From: Chlorops oryzae
Lineage: Eukaryota; Arthropoda; Insecta; Diptera; Chloropidae
NCBI GenBank assembly: GCA_020466095.1
Contig: CM035806.1
Coordinates: 70,323,077 to 70,387,076 of the forward strand
Reading direction: 5' to 3'
Length of the DNA: 64,000 nucleotides
Shown: positions 52,646 to 62,703 of the stretch, piece after piece
How the letters are laid out: the number at the start of each line of letters is the position of its first letter
How positions within the stretch are numbered: the stretch's first letter is position 1
Notes under the pieces: generated by a model
Databases searched by the model: none
What the model saw: the letters and a program-made list of their open reading frames with translations, nothing else
What the model was told of the DNA's origin: nothing
Translations under genes and position numbers: made by a program

Positions 52646-52955
52646 TATTTGGCGTGTATGCCAAAATGATACATACACATTAGTGGGACTCATGCAGCTT
52701 CGCAAATTGTGGGAAATGAGAATTATGTCACACAACTGTCAAAACTTATATGAAAATTTACGATGGGAAAAGTTGCGAAGACATTTGCGAAGCTGCATGA
52801 GTACCACTATTATGTGTTTGTATTGAACAGGCCGTGCGCTGATCACACTTAAAAAAATTATGTTGCTAGTTCTAATAGTGGTTTTGATTTTGAGATATGC
52901 AATGAATGAAATGAAAGACTTAAAACAATCTTGAGAGCTATTCAGATATTCTAAA
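52646..52955. other. Short stretch without a recognised gene
   Basis: CATGCAGCTTCGCAAATTGT near 52690 and its near-inverse ATTTGCGAAGCTGCATGAGT near 52785 form small inverted arms about 100 bp apart. Nothing else is recognised. Confidence 0.45.
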
Positions 52956-53145
52956 TCGAATTGCGTTTGTTATTCTTTATTATTATCAAATTGTGCGTTA
53001 GTCATAAATTGAAACCAACTTGACTCATTCATTTACAAAACAATAATCATCATCCAAATACACACAGTGTTGCCAGACCTATCGTCAAACTATCATCGAC
53101 GATTAACGCCCAATCCATACTATCAACTATTTTTAAGATACCACA
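52956..53145 (-). repeat. 3' LTR of the minus-strand Gypsy element
   Basis: It is a 190-bp partner of 57752-57942. The purine-rich GCGTGGGAGAATC (minus strand) abuts it at 53146-53158 as a likely polypurine tract. Confidence 0.85.
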
Positions 53146-54071
53146 GATTCTCCCACGCTTATTGATTTCTCTTTACCAGGTGTATTTATGTAGATAAGCT
53201 GGTGGACGGCGTTGTCTGTTGGAGACACGTTGGCTTTGCGACTGCCGTGTTCCATCATTCTGATTTAGTTCTGGAGATTGTTCATTTTGGTTGAGTTGTA
53301 CATCCTGGCGGTCGTCCTCTTCACTTCCTGATGAATTATCTGGTGTTTGAGCTGCATTTGGTATCGACTGAACATTTGACGGAGATGGTGTTTGATATAC
53401 TGGTTGAAATGTTGGTTGATATACTGGTGGGGTTGCTGGTTGATTAGTTGTGACTTTAGTGGAACGGAGTTGATTTATATGGCGTTTGATACGGTATCCG
53501 TCGTCTAGTTCAACGAGGTAGTGGAGCCGCCCAAGTTTTTTAACGACCATGCCGAATTTCCAAGATTGCTTGTTGTTTGAATAATAGCGTGCTTGCACAC
53601 GATCTCCCACGCTTAATTTCCTTATCCCTGGGATTGTAATTTGTTCTGGATTAGCTGATGTGTTCCCTGGTTTAAGTGCATCTAGTTTGATACGAATCTG
53701 TCTTTGAAGATAAAGCTCGATATCGAAATAGAATTTCTCGCAATTTTTTCCGGATTGGTATTGGGTCATTACTCATTGATGTAAGGCGGTGTTTCAATGT
53801 TTGGACATTCCTTTCTGCCAGGCCGTTAGATGCCAGATGGCCCGGTGCGATGAACTTTTGAACGATACCGGTATTCTTGCAAAAGGATTTGAATGTTCCG
53901 CTGGTAAAGATGGTGGGGTTGTCTGATACCATTACATCCGGGAACCCATGCCTTGAAAATACATCCATTAACATTTCGATTGTGGAACTTGATGTAGGAG
54001 CTGATGAGCATAATTCAATTTCTGCCCACTTTGATTTCGCATATATGATTACGAGAAAATAATTTCCCTGG

Positions 54072-54382
54072 TGTTAAGACATTTCCTTCGATCCTGGTCC
54101 TTTCCAAGAAAACGCGTTGAATGACTTTTAAAGTCTTTATTGACTCCTTATTTAATTATACATTAATTTAACTTAATTTAGTTTAACGATGACTGACTGA
54201 AGCGACGATTCCAGACTGTAGACTACCGAAGACTCCCGAAGACTCCCAGAACATTGGTTGATCAACATCTTTTATAGTGAAAACGCTGCCTCTGCTCAAT
54301 CGATGCGCGTGTGACATAAATTTGGTGTTTATGATCTGCTTTCTTTCTTGTTCTTCTCATTGCTTGCAATTGCCTCACAACA
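54072..54382 (-). mobile_element. Solo LTR in the integrase domain, TSD CCAG
   Basis: On the minus strand it begins TGTTGTGAGGCAATTGC and ends GTCTTAACA, with TATAAAAG and CAATAAAG inside as promoter and polyadenylation signals. Flanking CTGG on the plus strand (54068-54071 and 54383-54386) is an exact 4-bp duplication. The host integrase frame continues correctly across it. The parent element is not in the window. Confidence 0.85.
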
Positions 54383-55260
54383 CTGGTATGCGCCTGCATA
54401 ATCGATGTGGATACGTTGCCAGTTTTTTTCAGGTTCTTCCCAATTGTGTAATGGTGCTTTAACTGGATTTGAACGTACACTGGCACACTGTAGACACTTT
54501 TTTACAGTATTTTCGATATCTTTATCTATGGCTTTCCAGTAAACATATTTGCGCGCTAGCTGCTTCATTTTTGTTATTCCTATATGAGTGTGATGTAGTT
54601 CATCTAGAACCGCTTTTTGAAGCATTAGAGGAATAACTACGCGAAATCCTCGAAATAATATGCCGCTTTCTGCTGTAAATTCCGACTCTGTAGAGCTGTC
54701 ATTGAGTAGATTATCCAAGATTTTTGAAAGTAATTCGTCTTTCCTGGTTTCTTCTCGTAGCGTATCGAAATTTAATTCCAGTGTTGAAATTCTGTTAATC
54801 GCATTCTGGAAAATATCTCGCACTTCGTTGTTGATTGCTGAGTCTGCTTCTACTTCGGCATCTATTGGAGCTCTCGATAAACAATCGGCATCTACATTTT
54901 CACTACCTTTTTTGCATAATATTTCGTAGTTGAACCCGGATAGGAAAACTGCATATCTTTGTAGTCTCGCATACGTCATTTTTGGTAGTTTTGAATTCTG
55001 GTGAAAAATTCTCGAGAGTGGCTGGCTATCTGTGACTAGCTGGAACTTTCTGCCAAATAAGTATTGAAAAAAATATTCAGTGCAGAATACAATCGCCAAT
55101 GCCTCCCTATCGAGTTGTGAGTAGTTTTTCTCAGCTTCCGTCAAAGATCGAGATGAAAACGCGATTGGTCTTTCTTTTCCATCGATGACATGGGACAGTA
55201 CACCTGCAATGCCGACTGGACTTGCATCACATGTTAACCGCACAGGCAAGTTTGGATTAA

Positions 55261-55499
55261 CCCATTACAGACCGGCAATTTTTCTTTTTTTTCGAGTTTC
55301 GTGTTTATGATGCTTTCCTGACGAAAGCTCAAAAGCAAATGTTCAAGTAAAGTCAATGTTAGACGCGCCAAACATTTCTCTAGAAAATAAAACTGTCAAA
55401 TGTGTGTCAATGTGAATTTGTTCATGTATGAGTGAGTATTGCCCGAAAAACTGCAACGTGACAAAGTGATGCCATATGGCATCAATGTACTATAATGGG
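55261..55499. mobile_element. piggyBac-like MITE, 239 bp, TTAA target
   Basis: The element starts CCCATTACAG and ends CTATAATGGG, and is flanked by TTAA at 55257-55260 and 55500-55503. TTAA duplication and CCC/GGG ends are known for piggyBac. The pol frame rejoins after removal of one TTAA plus the element. It has no coding capacity. Confidence 0.87.
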
Positions 55500-56550
55500 T
55501 TAAAGGGAATCAAAACTCTGTCACTGGCGATTTCTGATTTTATATTGTTAAAAGCTATGCTGCATTGTTTTGACCATTTGAAATTCGCATTTTTCTTAAT
55601 TAATGCGCGGAGCGATTCTGTTTTTGTCGAAAGATCTGGTATAAATCGAGCGTAGTACGTTGCCATGCCTAAGAATCGACGAACATCATCTGCAGATGTT
55701 GGCGTAGGCATCTGAGTTATAGCTGCAATCTTTTTTTCCGATTTTGAAATTTCGTTGAGCTTAATAGTATGACCCAAGAATTCAATTTTTTCTTGAAAAA
55801 ATTTACATTTACGTCGGTTTAGGTATAAATCGAATTTCTGTAATTGCGTTAAACATGCAATTAAATTATTTTTACATTCATCTTTCGTTCGGCCATGTAT
55901 AATAATATCGTCGAAATATGATTCGGTTTTAGGGACATCGAGCAATATCTGGTTTAAAATGCGGTTAAACTATGCTGGAGCTGTTTTAATTCCAAAAGAC
56001 AGTCGATTCATTTTGTATGTTCCTCGATGTGTTGATATCGTTTGAATGCAACTTGATTCTTCATCCACAGGAATGTGTAAATACGCTTTGAATAAGTCGA
56101 GTCGACAAAAGTATCGCGAATCACGTAGTTTATTGAAAATCTCTTCGGTTTTGTTTATCGGGTGGTGTGAGTTTATTAGCCGGTCATTTACTCCCACTTT
56201 GTAGTCGACACATAGCCGAATGCCCCCGTCGGGCTTTGGAATTACTACCAATGGAGATCCCCAGTCACTTGTGTCGGTTTTTGAAATGATGCCGGCGGCT
56301 TCAAAATCATCAAGCTCTTCGTTGACTTTTTCCCTGAGAGCATGTGGAATTTCACGATCTTTTACAAATATCGGTTTTGTCCCTTCCCGTAATTTAAGCG
56401 CAACGGTATATCGTTTTACGCAACCGATTCTTTCTGAAAATATGTCTTGAAATTCTTTAAAGATAGTTTGAAGGCCACTTTCTGAACTTATGTTGTTTAT
56501 ATTGCATGTTGGGGATTCATCGATTTCACTCAGTTCAAGTTTTAATTTTT

Positions 56551-57745
56551 AAATCCATGAACGACCCAATAGCGCTGTGCATTCTTCTGGGACAATATAA
56601 ATTTCGTCCTTTATGTAACGATTTTTGAATTGAGCACATACCTCGTATTTTTCATCTGGATAGAAAACATCCTGTGTATAGGATCGGAGACACATGTTAG
56701 AAGCGAGAATCGGTTTATTGAATTTGATTTTTGAAACTAGTCCTCTGGGCAAAAATGTATACGCTGAGCCAGAGTCCACTTCAAATTTAATTGGTGTTCC
56801 TTCTATGTTGACTACTGCAAAGTAAGTGTCACTACTAATTTCAGGTCTGTTCTGGTTGATGTTTACTATCTGTTGCACTTCATATGTGTCGGTCTCCTGT
56901 GCGTCCCCAGTTGTCAATTGTTGAACATTCATTTTCTCTATAAGTGATTTGATACACACTCGTGCTACGTGGCCTGCTTTCTTGCACAAGGAGCATTTGA
57001 GGTTATTTTTGTTGCTGCGACAGTCTTTAACCATGTGATTATCCTTACCACATCTGATGCATAGTCCTTGTATCCCCAACTCTTTAAAATTTGGATTTGA
57101 CTTTGGCCTCGAAGTTTTGTTTTTATTCGCATTATATTTGGGCTGACCTGATATTTTGTTGATGCTACTTGATGAGTCGTCGGGTGCCATGTGCCGCGCC
57201 AGTTCTCTTGAATCGACTTTTGCTGCTTCTATCGCAACCGCTTTTGATACGATATCAGCAAATGTCTTTAGCTCATCGTGCTGTAGTAAATGTTCTCGAA
57301 TGTTGTTGTCCTTTATGCCTCTGATGAATTGTGATCGCAAGAAAATGTCCGCAATCGACGCTCTGCATTCACAGTAAAACTCACAATCAGCGATATCTGT
57401 ACGTAAAATTGTCACATACTCAGCAATTGTTTGATTATCCGTTTGGTATTTTGACAAGAATTGATGTTGAGCTACTAGTGCATTTTGCTTCGGTGAAAGA
57501 TGCGTTTCAAGAAGTTTCATCAACTCCTCATAATTTAATTCCGTAGGTGTTTTCGGTGCAGCGAGCGCTGAGATGACGCTGAAATTTTGCGCGCCAATTG
57601 AATTCAATAAGAGACTTGCACAGTAGTTTTTGTTGTTGTATATATTTTTCTTGCGTAGATAGTTCTCGAAGCGTTGCTTATAATTTCGAAATGATTCTTT
57701 TGTAGAATCGTATTCATCGAAGCTCGGAACCTGGACGCCAACTAT
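56551..57745 (-). CDS. Gag-protease of the minus-strand Gypsy element
   Basis: The open frame continues above the first ATG at 57607, back almost to the LTR (VQVPSFDEYDS, FRNYKQRFENYL near 57660-57730), so the start codon is missing or lies in the LTR region. The capsid-like domain is followed by two CCHC knuckles (CIRCGKDNHMVKDC and CSLCKKAGHVARVC, about 57065-56950) and retropepsin with VDSGSAYTFLP and ALLGRSWI. A TAA at 56549-56551 ends it where related elements read on into RT. It has mag-like architecture. Confidence 0.78.
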
Positions 57746-57751
57746 TCTAAC

Positions 57752-57942
57752 TCGAATTGCGTTTGTTATTCTTTATTATTATCAAATTGTGCGTTAGTCA
57801 TAAATTGAAACCAACTTGACTCATTCATTTACAAAACAATAATCATCATCCAAATACACACAGTGTTGCCAGACCTATCGTCGAACTATCATTCGACGAT
57901 TAACGCCCAATCCACACTATCAACTATTTTTAAGATACCACA
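57752..57942 (-). repeat. 5' LTR of the minus-strand Gypsy element
   Basis: It is a 191-bp repeat matching 52956-53145, with one extra T and three substitutions. The gag frame begins within about 15 bp of it and no clear primer binding site is visible, so a leader deletion is possible. Confidence 0.85.
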
Positions 57943-58011
57943 TCACACCAGCTTTTAAACACCTGTTTTAACATTGCAACGCCTAAACTTCCTATACGTA
58001 AAGCATGCAAT

Positions 58012-58215
58012 TTAAGTTTTGTTATTATTGTACTTCTTGGAACGTAATATTTTTCCGCATATCAAACATTTTGCTTTGGAAATATCGTTTTCGACGTATT
58101 CCAAAACGAAAAAATCTTCTTCCCAACTTTCCCTGAACATGATCAAATTTTTCAAACTATTTTTTCGTAGTTTATCGGTCGTTTTGTCAACACATCCGAG
58201 CGCACACCCAAGTAT
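58012..58215 (-). pseudogene. Zinc-finger remnant of a hAT/ZBED-type protein
   Basis: A short minus-strand frame gives KTTDKLRKNSLKNLIMFRES, then WEEDFFVLEYVE and KAKCLICGKILRSKKYN before a TAA. The pattern W-x3-FFV...KCLIC...KKYN is that of the degenerate BED-like finger at the N-terminus of many hAT-derived proteins, but the His pair is missing. It is too short for certainty and lies between the Gypsy LTR and a palindrome. Confidence 0.4.
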
Positions 58216-58237
58216 TACTTGTACAAGTAATACTTGG
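58208..58237. repeat. Perfect 30-bp palindrome
   Basis: CCAAGTATTACTTGT is followed directly by its exact reverse complement, without loop. It lies just left of the inverted end at 58271. Confidence 0.9.
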
Positions 58238-58270
58238 TTTCGTTTGTTTTCGAACTCTGACTAGCTTACA

Positions 58271-59453
58271 TTTACTACGTTTATACGTACGCCTTACCCG
58301 CGATTAAGAATATCGCGATTAGCGAATTTTACTGTATAAACGGTGAGAACAAATCTTACTCGCGATTAGCTAAAGGCAGGGGTGGGCACGCGAGCAAGAA
58401 ATGTGCAACTGAGAGCAAAAATTCGTTGCTCGCGTGTACATATATAAAGAGCGCACGCGAAACGAATTTAGTTGTTGTCAAGAAGCGAACGAAGCAAGAC
58501 GTCTGTCAAAAAATTTATGCGAACAAGAGATTTTTAGTCCAAAGCAGAGAGCTATTTTCGTTAAAATAATGCTTTGTGAGTTTAGTTTGGCATGAATGCT
58601 TCAGAAGGTAAGACCTATGTCGCTCGTCTTCGCAAAATGAAGAGCGAATTTGTATTTTATGAAGTTGTTGCACCACTACATGTTCATCAGGTTATATTTG
58701 CTTCTGTATTGCGCCCAGCCCTGGCTAAAGGGCAAAATAAACGAAACAGACCCGCTGCGCAGCGGGTGTGCTGCACAGACCGATGTGTCGTGTATGATGC
58801 TGTTTGAGCTGTTTGTGCAGATGTCTGTGCAAATATGAAATCGTTTTGATTTTTGGCCGTGCTGCACAAACAAGTCTGATCGTCAATGTCGATTTTTATT
58901 CAGTCTTGAGAGATTTTGCAGCGCAAGCGCATCTTTACGGAAAATATGACACAGGACAAAAGTTTTTGGGAAGAATTTATTGTAAAAGTCTGAGCAGTGT
59001 ATGGCGTACGAAACTATTTGCGCACTCGCTGCGCAGCGGGCCTGTGTCGTTTATTTTGCCCTTAACTCACAAAAATAAATCGTGAGTAGTGTAACTTATT
59101 GCAATAAATAAGCCAGATGATGCCACTTTTTCACAGATTTTGCTGTTTTAGACGATCCGGCAGCGCCGTTTATTTCAATCACAGGAAAAGAACAGCATTT
59201 CATAAGAATATCCTTCCGCTTTTGCACTAATTACATTGAAAGGAGAATATATATATCCTAGTTGGTTATATTACTACTTAGTAACGGAAAATTACAAATA
59301 TTAAAATGATATGTGTGCTGTAACTTCATTTTATTTCAGTCTGGTAGCACAAAAAAAATTATTTGATCTTATTTCTGGATTGTCGTATAAGCGGTGGCTT
59401 CATTACTCGCGATAAATTTTTAATTGCGATTAACTGCCGTATAAACGTAGTAA
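58271..59453. mobile_element. Element with TTTACTACGTTTATACG ends, 1.18 kb
   Basis: TTACTACGTTTATACG at 58272 and the inverted CGTATAAACGTAGTAA ending at 59453 continue inward with similar TTAATCGCGATTAA-like phrases for about 60 bp. The interior has repeated CGCGAT words, a nested smaller element, and no recognised protein. Confidence 0.6.
58728..59063. mobile_element. Nested 336-bp MITE with AAGGGCAAAATAAACGA ends
   Basis: AAGGGCAAAATAAACGAAAC with CCCGCTGCGCAGCGGGTG on the left is mirrored on the right (CACTCGCTGCGCAGCGGGCC, then TCGTTTATTTTGCCCTT). GCTGCGCAGC is itself palindromic. The interior open frames are unrecognised. Confidence 0.65.
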
Positions 59454-59514
59454 TTGGCTCTTGCGTATAGGCCATATATTATATATGGTATAGGCATATA
59501 GAACTATAGCTGCA

Positions 59515-59891
59515 ACCATATAGAACTATAGCTGCAACTTCGGCCAAATTTTGGCGCGTTATGGCATGATTTGGTGAAAAAGTTCAACTGTGGTGAACCA
59601 CGCCATAAGCCGAGTGTTGTGGTGAACCACGTAATAGAAAGTGTGGTGTACCACGTAATAGCTTTTGGCCGAAGTTGCAGCTATAGTTCTATATGGCTGC
59701 AACTTCGGCCAAAAGCTATTACGTGGTACACCACACTTTTTATTACGTGGTTCACCACAACACTCGACTTATGGCGTGGTTCACCACAGCACTCGACTTA
59801 TGGCGTGGTTCACCACAGTTGAACTTTTTCACCAAATCATGCCATAACGCGCCAAAATTTGGCCGAAGTTGCAGCTATAGTTCTATATGGT
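59515..59891. repeat. Large near-perfect palindrome built from GTGGT-NN-ACCAC units
   Basis: Left arm 59515-59681 and right arm 59696-59891 flank a 14-base loop (TATAGTTCTATATG). The arms are nearly identical except that the right arm has one extra 29-bp unit. Each arm carries the palindromic word GTGGTGAACCAC or GTGGTGTACCAC, three times on the left and four on the right, between TTCAACTG and CTTTTGGCCGAAGTTGCAGC. Open frames across it are artefacts of the repeat. Confidence 0.93.
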
Positions 59892-60608
59892 ATAGGTTCG
59901 AACCTTGTTGAAGGATAAAATATTTTTAAAATCTTTAAAAACAATTTTTTGTTTAAAAGAATAAAATGTAAATATATTTAAATATTTAAATTTAATATAT
60001 AATATAAAAACGTTTTTTAGTCGGTATTTTTTGGAAAAATGTACTTGACAAAATCAATTTACGTGGATTTAATCCTTAAATTTTTGGAATAAAATTTTTT
60101 TTTATCCATAGAATGAGAGCACATAAATAGCACATAATTCCCACCTATAAACGATTTATCGAAAAAATCGTTAAGTGCCAATTTTTGCGGTGTGAAGCTA
60201 TACTCCTCCTTCCATACAAATTATTTTCGTCCTTAAAATCTGACAAGGACGAGCACAAAAATTTTTAAGTCGGTACATAAATAGCACATAAAAAGCACGT
60301 AATTCTGAGAAAAAAATTGTTTGATTTCGTGAAAAGGGGGCTGAGGCTTCACGCACCTCATTCTAAAACTGGTTCAATAACACACAATGTGAAGATTGAA
60401 TTTTTAATCGATCGCGATCGCTGATTTTAAGGGCTCAACGCTGTTAAAGTAAATTGAAAGGAAGTAACGTGCTCATTCTTATGAAAAAAGGAAATCAGAG
60501 TTGAAATTTCGATGACAGGTCGACAGAAATATAGAAAATGTATGATTTAAATGCAACCCTGTGAGTCCGATTACTGGTAATTAGTGTATGCATTCAAGTA
60601 GCGAAAGT
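59892..60608. other. AT-rich stretch, direct repeats only
   Basis: ACATAAATAGCACATAA occurs twice (about 60120 and 60277). No gene, RNA or inverted ends are recognised. Confidence 0.5.
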
Positions 60609-61275
60609 AATAGCCTTTTTACACTAACATAGGAAACCTAGGTTTGCGTTCGTAACCTAAATGCAAACCTAGCGCCTTTACACTGCACTTATCGAGGTTA
60701 CGTTTGACAGTTCATTTTTCTTTTTTTATATAAATACATACTTATACTTGTTTGTGAGATTGTGAATTTTATCACGAACTTCCACAGGAGCTCTGAAAAA
60801 ATTTCTTTTCGCCATTTCATCTCAAATCTCGGCATACACATGGCCGTTTTTTCTGTTCCCACGTAGTCCATCTATATTTTCAGCCCACAATTCGATTAGG
60901 GGACATTCCGCATCTTCGCTCCACACCTTCTTTTTCTTTTTTTCCCCGAAAACCTTTTCTTTTAATTCCTTATTCATTTCCTTTTCAAAAACTTCGATTT
61001 GACTTCAACTTCAACTTCTTATTCTTTTTCTCATTCTTCTTCTTCTTTAATTCATTCCCCATTCAACGAAAATTGCCATTTCACAGGGAATTTCTCACAA
61101 TATATGTCAGTTTATTGAATGCAACCCTGTGCCTTATCGAGGTTTGGGACTGGGTTAGCGCCAAACCCACCACTTGACTGGGTTTGCTTTTGTATGGGAA
61201 ACCGAGCGGTTTGATACTGGGTTTGGCAGCAAACCTAGATAAACGAGGTAACCCCGTATGTGTAAAAATTCTATA
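60609..61275. mobile_element. Possible non-autonomous element with TTTTTACAC...CCTAGGTTTGC ends
   Basis: TAGCCTTTTTACACTAACAT with CCTAGGTTTGCG on the left is loosely mirrored on the right by GCAAACCTAGATAAACGAGG and TGTGTAAAAATTCTA. A pyrimidine-rich tract (CTTCTTCTTC) lies near 61040. The alignment is weak. Confidence 0.35.
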
Positions 61276-62367
61276 AGCCAAAGTACTTCTTTGTTTTTTT
61301 CTACAAGTCGCACACTAATCACTAAACCGGCACAATTCAAAATATTTTTGAGCACTTTTTCCATGTTTGCCAACAATTTGCTGCATCAAAAGGAGCACGT
61401 GGATAATTAAAATTTATATTTATTGATTCTGAATAGATTTAGAAAATAAATAATTTTTACAGGCGTCGAGAGTTATTGGCTGTTGGCCCGAGAAATCCAA
61501 AAATTTGAGTTGTGCCGATTTAGTGATTAGTGAGCGATGTGTTTGGTATAGAGAATTTACTTGCTACTTTAGAGCGTAGAGCCCTTTAGTCCAACGACCG
61601 AGGCAATTTTATTAAAATTTGTGGAAAAAAAGAAATGGTCCATACTTTTTGCATTTTTTGCAACTATGAAGCAGACTCCAACACTTCGGACCTTTAATAA
61701 AAAAACACCAATAGCGAAGCGCACTCTAAAGATTGCATGAAAAACCTTTGCACAGATTAACATAATTGATAGAGCTTTTCAAACCTTAACATTGAAACAT
61801 AAATAATTTTATTGCACTCCACTTAAATGAAAAATGTGGAGAATGTTTAACTCCATATTTCAATTCCTTTAAATTATTGCATCAACCGAAGTGATAATTT
61901 ATAAAGTAAATATATAGACGTGTGTATATTTATATAGTAAAGAATAAGGGTTTTTTTTGTATGTTGGAAGGACTCAGGTTTACAATTTTTAGTTTTAAAT
62001 CTAAAGTATAAACAAAGTTCGAAAAGTTTTTTGTATTCAAATAACAAAATTTTTGAAAATATATACAAAAACTTTTTTTCATAGATAATACCATAGCGAT
62101 GTAAATTGGATTCAGGAACAATAATAGTGTATAATATAATATTATATGATAATATTAATATTGCAAAAAGAAATGATTTTTTTTTTGGTTATTTGTTTTT
62201 TCATTTTTTTTATTGGATGTATTCGAATAAAGTGAAATGCACAATTTGCACAAAGTATTTCATCCAATGAGTTCTAATCATTGCAAAAGAACAAGTTTTT
62301 TATCCGAAAGTGAAAAAAATTCTGGAAACAAATCAGATATATTCAAATTGCTCCTGGTTATTTGTTA
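61276..62367. other. AT-rich stretch without a recognised gene
   Basis: Several 60-73 codon minus-strand frames are Phe/Leu/Lys-rich as expected by chance in AT-rich DNA. TATAATATAATATTATATGA near 62130 is a small palindromic AT tract. Confidence 0.5.
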
Positions 62368-62703
62368 AGGTGCTTCCCCACTTGGCAAGTAAAGCGCATT
62401 TAACAAGTATTTTGCTTTGTGCGCTTTTACATTTGGGCAACTATTGCCGGAAATTTTTTGGTTTATGGGCGAGAAGAAGCACGGAGGGGTAGGTTCTCAC
62501 ATCCCGCGCTTCGTCTCGCCTATAAACCAAAAAATGTCCGGCAATAGTTGCACTAATGTAAAAGGGCACTTTCGCTTTCCAAGTGTGGTTGATCAAAAAG
62601 CATTTTCAACAAGCAAAATTGTTCTTGACAGAAAGTTTTAGAGCAAGAAAATTTGCTTCTTCAGGAAGTAAAAGCTCTTTACTTGCCAAGTGGGGAAGCA
62701 CCT
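62368..62703. mobile_element. 336-bp MITE with AGGTGCTTCCCCACTTGGCA ends, TSD TTA
   Basis: The 27-bp inverted ends are perfect (AGGTGCTTCCCCACTTGGCA plus AGTAAAG). The 3-bp duplication TTA lies at 62365-62367 and 62704-62706, as for PIF/Harbinger-type elements. A second palindromic MITE is nested inside. Confidence 0.8.
62419..62569. mobile_element. Nested 151-bp palindromic MITE
   Basis: TTTTACATTTGGGCAACTAT with TGCCGG and TTTATGGGCGAGA on the left is mirrored on the right (TCTCGCCTATAAACC, CCGGCAATAGTTGCACTAAT, GTAAAAGGGC). TTT flanks both sides. The terminal pattern CTTTTACA-x-TA-GCAA-TAT-GCCGG, then T(T)GGGCGAGA, is shared with the ends at 34157 and 36110. Confidence 0.75.

Larger units (their letters stand above)
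53173..56550 (-). pseudogene. Pol (RT-RNase H-IN) of the minus-strand Gypsy element, broken and interrupted
   Basis: On the minus strand, RT starts after a TAA at about 56549. It shows VVIPKPDGGIRLCVDYK, a TAG near 55968, then a YFDD box near 55907-55920 (Phe in place of Val/Ile). The C-terminal RT is cut at 55499 by a 239-bp MITE. RNase H (LPVRLTCDASPVG) resumes at 55260. The integrase HHCC finger (HTHIGITKMKQLARKYVYWK, then CLQC) is followed by IHIDYAGAYQ, where a solo LTR is inserted. The core resumes near 54067 with AKSKWAE, VSDNPTIFTS and GLAERNVQTLKHR. A frame change near 53760 precedes the Gln/Pro-rich tail ending at 53173. Confidence 0.82.
52956..57942 (-). mobile_element. Ty3/Gypsy LTR retrotransposon, minus strand, with two nested insertions
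   Basis: Direct repeats of 190 and 191 bp (52956-53145 and 57752-57942) are its LTRs; on the minus strand they begin TGTGGTATCTTAAAAATAG. They differ at about four sites. Between them, read leftward, are Gag with two knuckles, protease, RT, RNase H and integrase of a mag-like type. No target duplication is seen at the outer edges. A solo LTR and a piggyBac-like MITE have landed in pol. Confidence 0.87.

Noticed and set aside
53877..54929. Plus-strand open frames over the minus-strand Gypsy pol
   Set aside because: They are antisense shadows of RNase H and integrase coding sequence.
59571..59911. Three overlapping frames in the palindrome
   Set aside because: Peptides such as VVHHNTRLMAWF repeat with the DNA units and appear in several frames.
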